This document shows positions 36,071-44,638 of a stretch of 64,000 bases of DNA, piece after piece (the first letter of the stretch is position 1; each line of letters opens with the position of its first letter). The notes beneath the pieces were generated by a model that did no database searches, had not been told where the DNA came from, and saw nothing but the letters and a program-made list of their open reading frames with translations. This DNA comes from Pseudarthrobacter albicanus. GTDB taxonomy: Bacteria; Actinomycetota; Actinomycetes; Actinomycetales; Micrococcaceae. The position numbers and the translations under genes are program-made. The stretch spans positions 80,231 to 144,230 of the forward strand of contig NZ_JAGPOT010000010.1 of NCBI RefSeq assembly GCF_018224015.1, in the 5' to 3' direction.

Positions 36071-36111
36071 GATCCAAGACTAATGGCGCAAATCGGGCTA
36101 ATCTGATTTTC
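36071..36111. promoter_or_regulatory. Divergent leaderless promoter pair in 41 bp
   Basis: Minus: TAGTCT (36077-36082), 6 nt, ATG 36070. Plus: TAATCT (36099-36104), 7 nt, GTG 36112. The -10 boxes are 16 bp apart, so the polymerases would compete. Confidence 0.5.
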
Positions 36112-37650
36112 GTGTCCCACCATCGTCTGACCCCCAGCGTCTACCAGCAACAGAACCAACTTTCCGCGGCGCTGCGCGCGCTGCGCACCACGCTGGAACT
36201 GCCGGGACCGTTCCCCGAGGATGTGCTCCGGGAGGCCGGGGAGGCCGTGGCCGCACACAAACTGCCGGAGCTGGACCTGACGCGAATCGAGTTTGTGACC
36301 ATCGATCCGGCCGGCTCCACGGACCTGGACCAGGCCCTGTTCATCGGCCGCTCCGGCGAGGGGTACAAGGTGTTCTACGCCATCGCCGATGTCCCGTCGT
36401 TCGTGGCCCCCGGCGGCGCGCTCGACGCCGAAACCCGCCGCCGCGGCCAGACGTTCTACACCCCGGACGGCCGGATCCCGCTGCATCCGGAGGTCATCAG
36501 CGAAGGCGCCGGCAGCCTGCTGGCCGGGCAGCTGTGCGCCGCGTTCGTCTGGGAGTTCGAGCTCAATGCCGCCGCGGAGGTTTCCTCCGTGCTGGTGCGC
36601 CGGGCCCGGGTCCGCAGCCGGGCCAGGCTCAGCTACCCGGGCGTGCAGGCCGCGCTCGACGCCGGCACCGCGTCCCCGGTGCTGCGCCTGCTCAAGGAAG
36701 TGGGCATCAAGCGGGTCGAGCTGGAGCGGCTCCGCGGCGGGGCGAGCCTGAACATGCCGGACCAGGAGATCGCACAGCTGCCCGACGGCGGCTACCGGAT
36801 CGTCGCGGCCCCGCCGCTTCCGGTCGAGGACTGGAACGCCCAGATTTCGCTCATGACCGGGATGGCCGCGGCCGAGCTGATGCTCAAGGGCAAGGTCGGG
36901 ATCCTGCGCACCATGCCCGCCCCGGATGAGGGCTCGCTGGCGCACTTCCACCGCCAGACGCACGCCCTGGGCAAGCCGTGGGACGGGGCGATGAGCTACG
37001 GGGAGTACCTGCGCACCCTTGACCCCACCGATCCCCGCCAGCTGGCGATCGTGCACTCGGCGGGCCTGCTGTTCCGCGGCGCCGGGTACACGCCGTTCGA
37101 CGGGAGCGTGCCCGGGGACGCGCTGCAGTCCGCCATCGGTGCCGCTTACGCGCACGCCACCGCCCCGCTGCGGCGGCTGGTCGACCGTTTCGTGCTGGTC
37201 ATCTGCGAGGCGCTCAGCAACGGCACGGACGTTCCGGCGTGGGCCCGCGAGGCGCTGCCCTCCCTGCCGGCGATCATGGCGTCTTCGGACCAGCTGGCCG
37301 CCAGGCTCGAGCGGCTCTCCCTGGACACCGTCGAGGCGGCCCTGCTGATCAACCATATCGGCCAGGAGTTCGACGCCGTTGTCATCTCCGGTTCGAAACC
37401 GGCCAGGAACGGCAACGGCAAGCCGACCGCCGTCGACAACGGCAAGAACAGCAGCGGCAGGATCAGCAACGTCAGGATCAGCAACGGCCGAAACGGCAAC
37501 GGCAACGGCCCCTCCGGGATTGTCCAGATTGCCGAGCCCGCGGTGACCGCACGGTGCCCCGGCGAACTGGAATCCGGCACCCAGGTCCGGGTCCGGGTGG
37601 TGTCCTCCGATATCGCCATCCCGGAGGTCCGGCTGGAGCTCGTGGGCTGA
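36112..37650 (+). CDS. RNB-domain exoribonuclease (RNase II/R family)
   Basis: 512 residues. Catalytic motif reads TIDPAGSTDLDQAL, with three of the four usual Asp; the last position is Gln rather than Asp (E. coli RNase II has DMDDAL). HATAPLRRLVDRFV is the Arg-rich RNA-clamp motif. The N-terminal cold-shock domains are very short and the C-terminal S1-like part is split by a Gly/Asn/Lys low-complexity stretch (about 425-465). Likely degrades single-stranded RNA 3'-5'. GTG start, near-leaderless. Confidence 0.87.
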   Translation: MSHHRLTPSVYQQQNQLSAALRALRTTLELPGPFPEDVLREAGEAVAAHKLPELDLTRIEFVTIDPAGSTDLDQALFIGRSGEGYKVFYAIADVPSFVAPGGALDAETRRRGQTFYTPDGRIPLHPEVISEGAGSLLAGQLCAAFVWEFELNAAAEVSSVLVRRARVRSRARLSYPGVQAALDAGTASPVLRLLKEVGIKRVELERLRGGASLNMPDQEIAQLPDGGYRIVAAPPLPVEDWNAQISLMTGMAAAELMLKGKVGILRTMPAPDEGSLAHFHRQTHALGKPWDGAMSYGEYLRTLDPTDPRQLAIVHSAGLLFRGAGYTPFDGSVPGDALQSAIGAAYAHATAPLRRLVDRFVLVICEALSNGTDVPAWAREALPSLPAIMASSDQLAARLERLSLDTVEAALLINHIGQEFDAVVISGSKPARNGNGKPTAVDNGKNSSGRISNVRISNGRNGNGNGPSGIVQIAEPAVTARCPGELESGTQVRVRVVSSDIAIPEVRLELVG

Positions 37651-37994
37651 GCGCCCGCGCCATCGCCGGGCCCGCCGGCGCCGCCATCGCTCCCATCCCT
37701 GCGCCCGCCGGCGCCGCCACGGCCGGGCCAGTCGAGGTTCCAGGCTGCGTGCAGTTAGACTGGAGAGGTAGAAATGGATGCCCGGTCGTTGATTTCCTTG
37801 ATTTTCGAATTCAACAAGCCCGCCCCTACGCGATCTTGAGACACACCCGCTGGTCCCCAGTGCCAGCATTTAGATAGCCCGCGATCGGCTTCCACTGGAA
37901 TTGCTTGCGCGCCTGAGCGTGCTCCGGAACGGCCAGCCGGCCGGCCCCGTAGAGCAAGCGGCGCCAATGCCCAAATGAATAAGGAAACTCCCCA
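37651..37994 (+). promoter_or_regulatory. Long leader region of the DEAD-box helicase gene
   Basis: 344 bp without a large gene. It begins with GC-rich direct repeats (CGCCGGCGCCGCCA twice, near 37674 and 37707). TAGACT at 37756-37761 is the best -10 and would give a leader of about 230 nt before the helicase GTG. The leader contains a short ORF (37774-37839) and several hairpins (for example GCTGG...CCAGC near 37848-37866). Such long leaders are usual for cold-induced RNA helicases. Confidence 0.45.
37774..37839 (+). CDS. Candidate 21-codon leader ORF upstream of the DEAD-box helicase
   Basis: ATG at 37774 to TGA at 37837-37839, peptide MDARSLISLIFEFNKPAPTRS. GGAGAGG lies 5 nt before the ATG, but if transcription starts about 7 nt after TAGACT (37756-37761), most of that Shine-Dalgarno is not transcribed and the ORF is nearly leaderless. 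Either way it would be the first ORF met by ribosomes. Non-random look (amphipathic LISLIFEF), but unproven. Confidence 0.4.
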   Translation: MDARSLISLIFEFNKPAPTRS

Positions 37995-39785
37995 GTGAGT
38001 GAATTGCACACGCACCAACTTCTGATCGACGAATCCGGCACAGAAACCATTGAGCCGGAAGAGACCATCATCTCGGACGAAAAGCCGCACGAGATTGCCG
38101 AGAAGACCTTCGCCGACTACAACGTCCGGGCGGATATTGTCGAGTCGCTGGCCGACGCCGGTATCACCCATCCCTTCCCGATCCAGGCCATGACGCTGCC
38201 CGTCGCCCTGGCCGGCCACGACATCATCGGCCAGGCCAAGACCGGCACCGGCAAGACCCTCGGCTTCGGCATCCCCGCGCTGCAGCGCGTGGTCGGGCCG
38301 GACGACGCCGGCTATGAATTGCTGCCGGCCCCGGGCGCACCCCAGGCCCTCGTGATCGTGCCGACCCGCGAGCTCGCCGTGCAGGTCGCCAATGACCTGC
38401 AGAACGCCGCCCGGAAGCGCAACGCCCGGATCGCCACGATCTACGGCGGCCGCGCCTACGAGCCCCAGGTCGAGGCCCTCCAGAAGGGCGTCGAGGTCGT
38501 CGTCGGCACGCCCGGCCGGCTCATCGACCTGTACAAGCAGAAGCACCTCGTCCTGAAGAACGTCAAGATGGTCATCCTTGACGAGGCCGATGAGATGCTG
38601 GACCTTGGCTTCCTGCCGGACGTCGAGACCCTCATCGCCGGCACCCCTGCAGTCCGCCAGACCCTCCTGTTCTCGGCCACCATGCCCGGCCCTGTCGTCG
38701 CGATGGCCCGCCGCTACATGACCCAGCCGACCCACATCCGTGCGGCCGACCCGGATGACGAGGGCCTGACCAAGCGGGACATCCGCCAGCTGATCTACCG
38801 TGCGCACAGCATGGACAAGATCGAGGTTGTGGCGCGCATCCTGCAGGCCCGGGGACGTGGCCGCACCATCATCTTCACCAAGACCAAGCGCACCGCCGCC
38901 AAGGTTGCCGAGGAACTCGTGGACCGCGGCTTCGCCGCAGCAGCCATCCACGGCGACCTGGGCCAGGGCGCCCGCGAGCAGGCGCTGCGCGCCTTCCGCA
39001 ACAACAAGGTGGACGTTCTCGTGGCCACCGATGTTGCCGCCCGCGGCATCGACGTCGACGACGTCACGCACGTGATCAACTACCAGTGCGTCGAAGACGA
39101 AAAGATCTACCTGCACCGCGTGGGCCGCACCGGCCGGGCCGGCAACAAGGGCACCGCCGTGACCTTTGTGGACTGGGACGACATGCCCCGCTGGGGCCTG
39201 ATCAACAAGGCCCTGGGCCTGAGCGTGCCCGAACCGGTGGAAACCTATTCCTCCTCGCCGCACCTCTACGAGGAACTCGACATCCCCGCGGGAACCAAGG
39301 GCCGTCTGCCCCGGAACAAGCGCGTGCTGGCCGGAGTCGACGCCGAGGTCCTGGAGGACCTGGGCGAGACCGGCAAGAAGAACACGCGCTCCAGCGCACA
39401 AAACAGCGGACAAAACAGCAGCAGCCGCGGAGCCGGGCGCGACGCCGCCCGCGGTGCGGGCCGTGACAGCACCACGGCCGGCGGCCGCAGCAGCCGCCGC
39501 AGCGGCGACGCCAGCGGCGCAAAAGACGGCGCACGCGCCGGGGACCGCCGTCGTCGTCCCGCCGAGGCCGAGGCCGGCAGCCGCACTGCGCCGGAGGTGG
39601 CAGGAACCGCGGCTGCAGCGACGGCGGCGGCAACGGCGACCGCCAAGGCCCCCTCTGCCGCACCCACCGAAGTCGACCGGGCCACGCGCGCCCGCCGCCG
39701 GACCCGCACCCGCCGCCGCAACGGCGAAGTGGTTGCCGGCGACGCGCAGAACCTTGCCCCCCAGCCGAGCAACGCCGAGGCCTAA
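37995..39785 (+). CDS. rhlE: DEAD-box ATP-dependent RNA helicase (RhlE-like)
   Basis: 596 residues. Q-motif FPIQAMTLPVAL, motif I AKTGTGKT, Ia PTRELA, II DEADE, III SAT, V ATDVAARGID, VI HRVGRTGRAG: a full helicase core (about 35-400). The last 190 residues are an Arg/Ala/Ser-rich basic tail (ARGAGRDSTTAGGRSSRR..., RARRRTRTRRRNG) likely to bind RNA. GTG start with AAGGAAA upstream. Likely unwinds structured RNA in the cold and in ribosome assembly or decay; RNB nuclease upstream on the same strand. Confidence 0.93.
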   Translation: MSELHTHQLLIDESGTETIEPEETIISDEKPHEIAEKTFADYNVRADIVESLADAGITHPFPIQAMTLPVALAGHDIIGQAKTGTGKTLGFGIPALQRVVGPDDAGYELLPAPGAPQALVIVPTRELAVQVANDLQNAARKRNARIATIYGGRAYEPQVEALQKGVEVVVGTPGRLIDLYKQKHLVLKNVKMVILDEADEMLDLGFLPDVETLIAGTPAVRQTLLFSATMPGPVVAMARRYMTQPTHIRAADPDDEGLTKRDIRQLIYRAHSMDKIEVVARILQARGRGRTIIFTKTKRTAAKVAEELVDRGFAAAAIHGDLGQGAREQALRAFRNNKVDVLVATDVAARGIDVDDVTHVINYQCVEDEKIYLHRVGRTGRAGNKGTAVTFVDWDDMPRWGLINKALGLSVPEPVETYSSSPHLYEELDIPAGTKGRLPRNKRVLAGVDAEVLEDLGETGKKNTRSSAQNSGQNSSSRGAGRDAARGAGRDSTTAGGRSSRRSGDASGAKDGARAGDRRRRPAEAEAGSRTAPEVAGTAAAATAAATATAKAPSAAPTEVDRATRARRRTRTRRRNGEVVAGDAQNLAPQPSNAEA

Positions 39786-39793
39786 ACCCCTCC

Positions 39794-40669
39794 ATGACTG
39801 ACACCGTCTGGGCGCCGGACGGCAGCAACCTGGTGGTACACGCGGACAATGCGGAGTATCTCCCGACGCTGCCGGACGGCGCCTTCACACTCATTTACGT
39901 CGACCCGCCCTTCAACACCGGGCGGGTGCAGCGGCGCCAGGAAACCAAAATGGTCCGCAACGCCGGCGGCGACGGTGACCGGGTCGGCTTCAAGGGCCGG
40001 TCCTACGACACCATCAAAGGCGCCCTGCACAGCTACGACGACGCGTTCAGCGACTACTGGTCCTTCCTGGAGCCGCGGCTCGTGGAGGCCTGGCGGCTGC
40101 TGGCCGACGACGGCACCCTGTACCTGCACCTGGACTACCGGGAGGTGCATTACGCGAAGGTCATGCTGGACGCCATCTTCGGCCGCGAATGCTTCCTGAA
40201 CGAGATCATCTGGGCCTACGACTACGGCGCGCGGGCCAAGTACCGCTGGCCCACCAAGCACGACAACATCCTCGTGTACGTCAAGAATCCGGCCCGGTAC
40301 CACTTTGACAGCGCCGAGGTGGACCGGGAGCCGTACATGGCGCCCGGGCTCGTCACGCCGGCCAAACGCGAGCTCGGCAAGCTGCCCACCGACGTCTGGT
40401 GGCACACCATCGTCTCCCCCACCGGCAAGGAGAAGACCGGCTACCCGACGCAGAAACCCGAGGGACTGATCCGGCGCGTGGTGGCGGCGTCCAGCCGCCC
40501 GGGTGACTGGTGCCTGGACTTCTTCGCCGGCTCCGGAACGCTGGGCGCCGTGGCCGCGAAACTCGAGCGGAAGTTCGTCTGCGTGGACGAGAACCAGCCG
40601 GCCATCGACGTCATGGCCAAGCGGCTCGCCGCGCATGCCAGCTTCACCGCGTTCCCGCCGCCCAAGTAA
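39794..40669 (+). CDS. Site-specific DNA methyltransferase (beta-type, N6-adenine or N4-cytosine)
   Basis: 291 residues. Catalytic DPPFNTG at about 37-43 comes before the SAM-binding FAGSGT at about 244-249, with the target-recognition part between: the beta-class order. TQKPEGLIRRVV is the motif preceding FAGSGT. No restriction endonuclease or specificity subunit is encoded near. It starts 8 bp after the helicase stop, so it probably shares that transcript. Base and site cannot be read from sequence. Base use matches its neighbours, so not obviously recent transfer. Confidence 0.88.
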   Translation: MTDTVWAPDGSNLVVHADNAEYLPTLPDGAFTLIYVDPPFNTGRVQRRQETKMVRNAGGDGDRVGFKGRSYDTIKGALHSYDDAFSDYWSFLEPRLVEAWRLLADDGTLYLHLDYREVHYAKVMLDAIFGRECFLNEIIWAYDYGARAKYRWPTKHDNILVYVKNPARYHFDSAEVDREPYMAPGLVTPAKRELGKLPTDVWWHTIVSPTGKEKTGYPTQKPEGLIRRVVAASSRPGDWCLDFFAGSGTLGAVAAKLERKFVCVDENQPAIDVMAKRLAAHASFTAFPPPK

Positions 40670-40677
40670 CTCGCATT

Positions 40678-40731
40678 TGTTGCCGTTTTGACGCCCCAGA
40701 ACGACACCTGCTGCCAGTCAGTTGGGAGGAC
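40678..40731 (+). repeat. Dispersed intergenic repeat, copy 1
   Basis: About 54 bp, roughly 75% identical by eye to 60906-60960. Contains an imperfect inverted repeat (TGTTGCCGTT...AACGACACCT) followed by the shared tail CTGCCAGTCA-n-TTGGG. Lies between the convergent methyltransferase and PHP genes. Confidence 0.75.
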
Positions 40732-40738
40732 AGCCCGA

Positions 40739-41584
40739 TCAGCGCACGACGGCGGTTCCAGTGGCCAGTTCCTCGATCCGGGCCAGCACCTGCGCGGAGG
40801 TGAGGTTTTCGCCGAGCAGGTTCTGCTTCCCGGCGCCGTGGTAGTCCGAGGAACCCGTCACGAGCAGGCCGTGCCGCCGGGCAAGGCGGCGCAGGAACTC
40901 CCGGCCCTCCTCGGGGTTGTCCCGGTGGTAGATCTCCAGCCCGGCCAGGCCGGCGTCGATCATCTCCCGGTAGGTCTTCTCCCCCACGATCCGGCCGCGG
41001 GCGGACGCCACGGGATGGGCGAACACCGGGACGCCGCCGGCTGCACGGACCAGTTCGACGGCGAGCGCCGGGTCCGGGGCGTAGTGCTGCACGTAGTAGC
41101 GCGAGCGCGAGGTCAGGATCGAGCTGAAAGCCTCGGACCGGTCCTCGACCACGCCCGCGGCCACGAGCGCATCGGCAATGTGCGGCCGGCCCAGGGTGGC
41201 CCCGGGCGCCACGTGGTGGATGACGTCATCCCAGGTCAGCGGATAGTCCTCGGCCAGCAGGGCCACCATGCGCTCGGCCCGGGTGTACCGGGCGTCCTTG
41301 GCTTTGGTGATTTCCTCGAGCAGTCCGGGATGGGCCGGGTCATGCAGGTAGCTGAGCAGGTGGACGCTGATGCCTTCCTCCGTGCGGCAGGAGACTTCCA
41401 TGCCCGGCACCAGGGCGATGCCGTGATCCCGGGCCGCCAGGGACGCTTCCGCCCAGCCGCCGGTGGAGTCGTGATCGGTCAGGGCGATCACGTCGAGCCC
41501 GGCCTCCGCGGCGGAAACGATGACGTCCGCCGGCGCCTGGGTACCGTCGGACACATTGGAGTGGGCATGCAGGTCAATCCTCAC
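40739..41584 (-). CDS. PHP-domain phosphoesterase (TrpH/YciV type)
   Basis: 281 residues. Metal motifs DLHAHSNVSDG, LTDHDSTGG, PGMEVSC, FAHPVA and SSDYHG, a full PHP trinuclear site. Relatives hydrolyse 3',5'-nucleoside bisphosphates and trim 5' ends of RNA (RNase AM). Start GTG 41584; TAGGCT lies 6 nt upstream, so leaderless. Convergent with the methyltransferase gene. Confidence 0.88.
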   Translation of the reverse strand: MRIDLHAHSNVSDGTQAPADVIVSAAEAGLDVIALTDHDSTGGWAEASLAARDHGIALVPGMEVSCRTEEGISVHLLSYLHDPAHPGLLEEITKAKDARYTRAERMVALLAEDYPLTWDDVIHHVAPGATLGRPHIADALVAAGVVEDRSEAFSSILTSRSRYYVQHYAPDPALAVELVRAAGGVPVFAHPVASARGRIVGEKTYREMIDAGLAGLEIYHRDNPEEGREFLRRLARRHGLLVTGSSDYHGAGKQNLLGENLTSAQVLARIEELATGTAVVR

Positions 41585-41596
41585 CCCACCAGCCTA
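41585..41596 (-). promoter_or_regulatory. PHP gene -10, leaderless
   Basis: TAGGCT (minus strand, 41591-41596), 6 nt, GTG at 41584. Confidence 0.5.
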
Positions 41597-41711
41597 GTGG
41601 ACGGGCGGGATCCGGCGGGGCGGGTGCCCGTCCGGGACGGTACGGCACGCCGGCCGCGGCGGCAGCGGCACCCGTTGGCCTAAGCCGCGCCGCTGGTGAG
41701 ACGATGGGACG

Positions 41712-43295
41712 GTGAACGATGCAGATATCCCCCAGGCCTCCGCTTCCCAGCCCCTCGACGAGCGCGTCAACAACCGCTCGCAGCGTCCCAGCTCCGACGC
41801 CTTCAAGGCCTTCATGGCCAGCAACTGGGCGCAGGCCCGGCAGCAGCTGCCCGAACGGGACGCGGTCGCAGGCCACGCCGCCGCCCGGCGCCGGGCCGTT
41901 TCACTGCAGTTCAAGGGCGAACGCCTCGTCATCCCGGCCGGCCCGCTGAAGGTCCGCTCGAACGACTGCGACTACCGCTTCCGCCCGCACTCCGGCTTCG
42001 CACACCTCACCGGCCTGGGCGTGGACCATGAGCCCGACGCCGTCCTGATCCTCGAACCCGTGGCGGAAGGCACGGGCGACGACGCCGGGAACCACCGCGC
42101 GACGCTGTACTTCCGGCCGCTGGCCGGCCGGGACACCGAGCAGTTCTACGCGGACTCACGCTCCGGCGAGTTCTGGGTCGGCGCCCGCCCCACCCTGGCC
42201 GAGTTCAAGGCCCGGCTCGGCCTGGAGACCGCGGATATCGGCGGACTCGAACTGGCCATCACCAAGAACGTCGGCGCCCCCGAGATCGGCGGCATCTCGA
42301 TCCGGCTGGTGCGCAAGGTCGACGAGAACATCGATGCCCTCGTGGACACCGCCCGCTACAACACGGCCAAGGATCCCGAGAACCTGGACCTGGGCGTCCT
42401 CGATGCCCTCGACGACAAGCTCACCGAGGCCCTCTCCGAGCTGCGCCTGCTCAAGGACGAGTGGGAAATCGGGCAGCTGAAAACCGCCGTCGCAGCGACG
42501 GTGCAGGGCTTCACCGAAGTCGTCAAGGCCCTGCCGCGGGCCCTGACCCACCACCGCGGCGAACGCGTCGTGGAAGGCGCGTTCTTCGCCCGGGCCCGGG
42601 AGGAAGGCAACGAGCTCGGCTACGACACCATCGCCGCGGCCGGCAATAACGCCACCGTGCTGCACTGGACCCGGAACACCGGCAGGATCAACGCCGGCGA
42701 ACTGCTGCTCCTGGACGCCGGCGTCGAGGCCGACTCGCTGTACACCGCGGACATCACCCGCACCCTGCCGGCGAACGGCACCTTCACCGGGGTCCAGCGC
42801 AAGGTCTACGAGGCAGTGCTCGACGCCGCCGACGCCGGCTTTGCCGCCGCGCAGCCCGGTACCAGGTTCCGCGACATCCACACCGCCGCGACCACCGTGC
42901 TGGCCGAACGCCTTGCCGAGTGGGGCCTGCTGCCGGTCTCCGTCCAGGAAGCCATCAGCGCCGAGGGCCAGCAGCACCGCCGCTGGATGCCGCACGGCAC
43001 CAGCCACCACCTGGGCCTGGACGTCCACGACTGCGCCCAGGCCAAGCGTGAGCTGTACCTGGACGGCGTCCTCACGGCGGGCATGGTGTTCACGATCGAG
43101 CCCGGCCTGTACTTCAAGAACGAGGACCTCGCCATCCCCGAGGAATACCGGGGCATCGGCGTCCGCATCGAGGACGACATCCTGATGACGGCCGAGGGCC
43201 CGGTCAACCTCAGCGCCGCGCTGCCCCGCAAGGCGGACGACGTCGAATCCTGGATGGCGGGCATCTACCAGGAAGCCGACAACCAGCCGGCGTAG
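41712..43295 (+). CDS. pepP: Xaa-Pro aminopeptidase (aminopeptidase P)
   Basis: 527 residues. Pita-bread metallopeptidase with all five metal ligands: LLLDAGVEAD and YTADITRTL (two Asp), MPHGTSHHLGLDVHD (His), TIEPGLYF (Glu), VRIEDDILM (Glu). The N-terminal creatinase-like domain (about 50-240) includes FAHLTGLGVDHEPD. Cleaves N-terminal residues before proline. GTG start; GACGAT lies 6 nt upstream, a poorer version of the local leaderless pattern. Confidence 0.94.
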   Translation: MNDADIPQASASQPLDERVNNRSQRPSSDAFKAFMASNWAQARQQLPERDAVAGHAAARRRAVSLQFKGERLVIPAGPLKVRSNDCDYRFRPHSGFAHLTGLGVDHEPDAVLILEPVAEGTGDDAGNHRATLYFRPLAGRDTEQFYADSRSGEFWVGARPTLAEFKARLGLETADIGGLELAITKNVGAPEIGGISIRLVRKVDENIDALVDTARYNTAKDPENLDLGVLDALDDKLTEALSELRLLKDEWEIGQLKTAVAATVQGFTEVVKALPRALTHHRGERVVEGAFFARAREEGNELGYDTIAAAGNNATVLHWTRNTGRINAGELLLLDAGVEADSLYTADITRTLPANGTFTGVQRKVYEAVLDAADAGFAAAQPGTRFRDIHTAATTVLAERLAEWGLLPVSVQEAISAEGQQHRRWMPHGTSHHLGLDVHDCAQAKRELYLDGVLTAGMVFTIEPGLYFKNEDLAIPEEYRGIGVRIEDDILMTAEGPVNLSAALPRKADDVESWMAGIYQEADNQPA

Positions 43296-43306
43296 CCTCT
43301 CCGCCG

Positions 43307-43876
43307 TTGGGCAACCATCCGGTCCTGGCCCGCAGGCTGAACACCGGTGATGCGGTCGTCATCGGCCTCGGGTCCATGATCGGCGAAGAGGTCATCAACC
43401 CGCGCAAGACCATCCCGCGGGCCATCGTGATCGCACTGGGTATCGCCGTCGCGGTCTACGCCATCATCGCTGGCCTGGGCCGGACCAGCCTGGCGATGGC
43501 ACGGGAAGCGGACCTGCCGCGCTGGCTGGCCGCGGTCCATCCGCGCTTCAACGTCCCCCACCGGGCCGAACTGGTCCTGGCGGCGGTCATCTGCCTCATC
43601 ATCAGCGTGGCCGACCTCCGGGGCGCCATCGGCTTTTCTTCCTTCGGCGTCCTGATCTACTACCTTGTCGCCAACCTCGCCGCGTACACCCGGACCGGAG
43701 AACACCGCCGCTACCCCAAGGCGCTTCAGCTCGCCGGCGCCGCCGCCTGCGCGGTCCTGGCGGCCACCCTGCCCGTCGGCTCCGTGGTCGCGGGACTGGT
43801 CATGTTCGCCGCCGGGATCCTCTACCGCGGCGTCCGCCTGCGCCTCGGGAGAGATAACGGCACCACGGGCAGCTGA
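43307..43876 (+). pseudogene. APC-family amino acid permease relic with two internal in-frame deletions
   Basis: 189 residues, against about 450-500 for the family. NTGDAVVIGLGSMIG (TM1 start) runs straight into EEVINPRKTIPRAIV (normally the loop after TM6), and AVYAIIA runs straight into GLGRTSLAMAREADLP (normally near TM8). The C-terminal part (LRGAIGFSSFGVLIYYLVANLAAYT) looks normal. Frame is kept through both joins, so either two in-frame deletions or a shortened product. Probably non-functional as a transporter. Only a TTG is available near the 5' end, 11 bp after pepP. Confidence 0.75.
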
Positions 43877-43917
43877 ACGGTTGCGCGGCAGCCGCGAACG
43901 TCAGGAAAGATGAAGCC

Positions 43918-44256
43918 ATGACCATTGCCAAATCCATCGTGCTCTTCGTCCTGGCCGCAGCAGCTGAAATCGGCGGCGCCTGGCTCGTCTGGCAGTCGGT
44001 CCGCGAGGGCAAGGAGTGGTGGTGGGCCGGGCTCGGAGTAGTCGCTCTGGGCCTCTACGGCTTCGCCGCGACCCTGCAGCCGGACGCGCACTTCGGCCGG
44101 ATCCTCGCCGCCTACGGGGGCGTGTTCGTGGCCGGATCCCTGGCCTGGGGCATGATCTTCGACGGCTTCCGGCCGGACCGCTGGGACGTGACCGGTTCCG
44201 TGGTCTGCCTGCTCGGGGTGGCGATCATCATGTTCGCGCCCCGCAACGCCGGCTGA
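43918..44256 (+). CDS. YnfA/UPF0060 family membrane protein
   Basis: 112 residues, four helices: [61 protein letters not shown], and [18 protein letters not shown]. Family hallmark [11 protein letters not shown]. Resembles small multidrug resistance transporters; function uncertain. Stands alone between the permease relic and the cmtR cassette. Confidence 0.9.
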   Translation: MTIAKSIVLFVLAAAAEIGGAWLVWQSVREGKEWWWAGLGVVALGLYGFAATLQPDAHFGRILAAYGGVFVAGSLAWGMIFDGFRPDRWDVTGSVVCLLGVAIIMFAPRNAG

Positions 44257-44276
44257 AAGGCCGCCTTACTACACAA

Positions 44277-44311
44277 TTGCGTGAATACAGGGACCGCTGT
44301 ACTTTGGTTTT
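44277..44311 (+). promoter_or_regulatory. Promoter with embedded operator for the cmtR cassette
   Basis: TTGCGT (44277-44282), 17-bp spacer, TACTTT (44300-44305), then 6 nt to the ATG at 44312. An inverted repeat TACAG-N6-CTGTA (44286-44290 with 44297-44301) fills the spacer and touches the -10, ideal for repression by a dimeric ArsR/CmtR protein. Confidence 0.65.
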
Positions 44312-44638
44312 ATGGAAACCCTCACGCACGCCCCGGTGCTGGCACGGTTCGGCTACGCGGTCTCGGATCCGACCAGGGCCCGGATCCTGCTGGCACTGTC
44401 CGGGGCGGCCGCCTACCCGTCCGATCTGGCCGACTCCCTTGGGGTCTCACGGCAGAGCATGTCCAACCATCTGACGTGCCTGCGCGGCTGCGGACTCGTC
44501 GTGGCTGTCCCGGACGGACGGCGGAGCCGGTACGAGCTCGCCGACGCGCGGCTGGGCCACGCGATCCGGGACCTGATCGGCGTCGTCCTGGCCGTGGATC
44601 CGGCCTGCTGCGCACCCGACGGGACATGCCTGGCATGA
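44312..44638 (+). CDS. cmtR: CmtR-type ArsR-family metal-sensing repressor
   Basis: 108 residues. Winged helix with LADSLGVSRQSMSNHLTCLRGCGLV; the two Cys of LTCLRGCG plus the C-terminal Cys set (ACCAPDGTC) match the Cd/Pb ligand set of Mycobacterium CmtR (C57, C61, C102). Expected to leave its operator when Cd or Pb binds. The stop overlaps the CDF start (ATGA). Leaderless start. Confidence 0.9.
   Translation: METLTHAPVLARFGYAVSDPTRARILLALSGAAAYPSDLADSLGVSRQSMSNHLTCLRGCGLVVAVPDGRRSRYELADARLGHAIRDLIGVVLAVDPACCAPDGTCLA

Noticed and set aside
37755..39413. Minus-strand frame opposite the DEAD-box helicase
   Set aside because: Shadow ORF; no recognisable domains.
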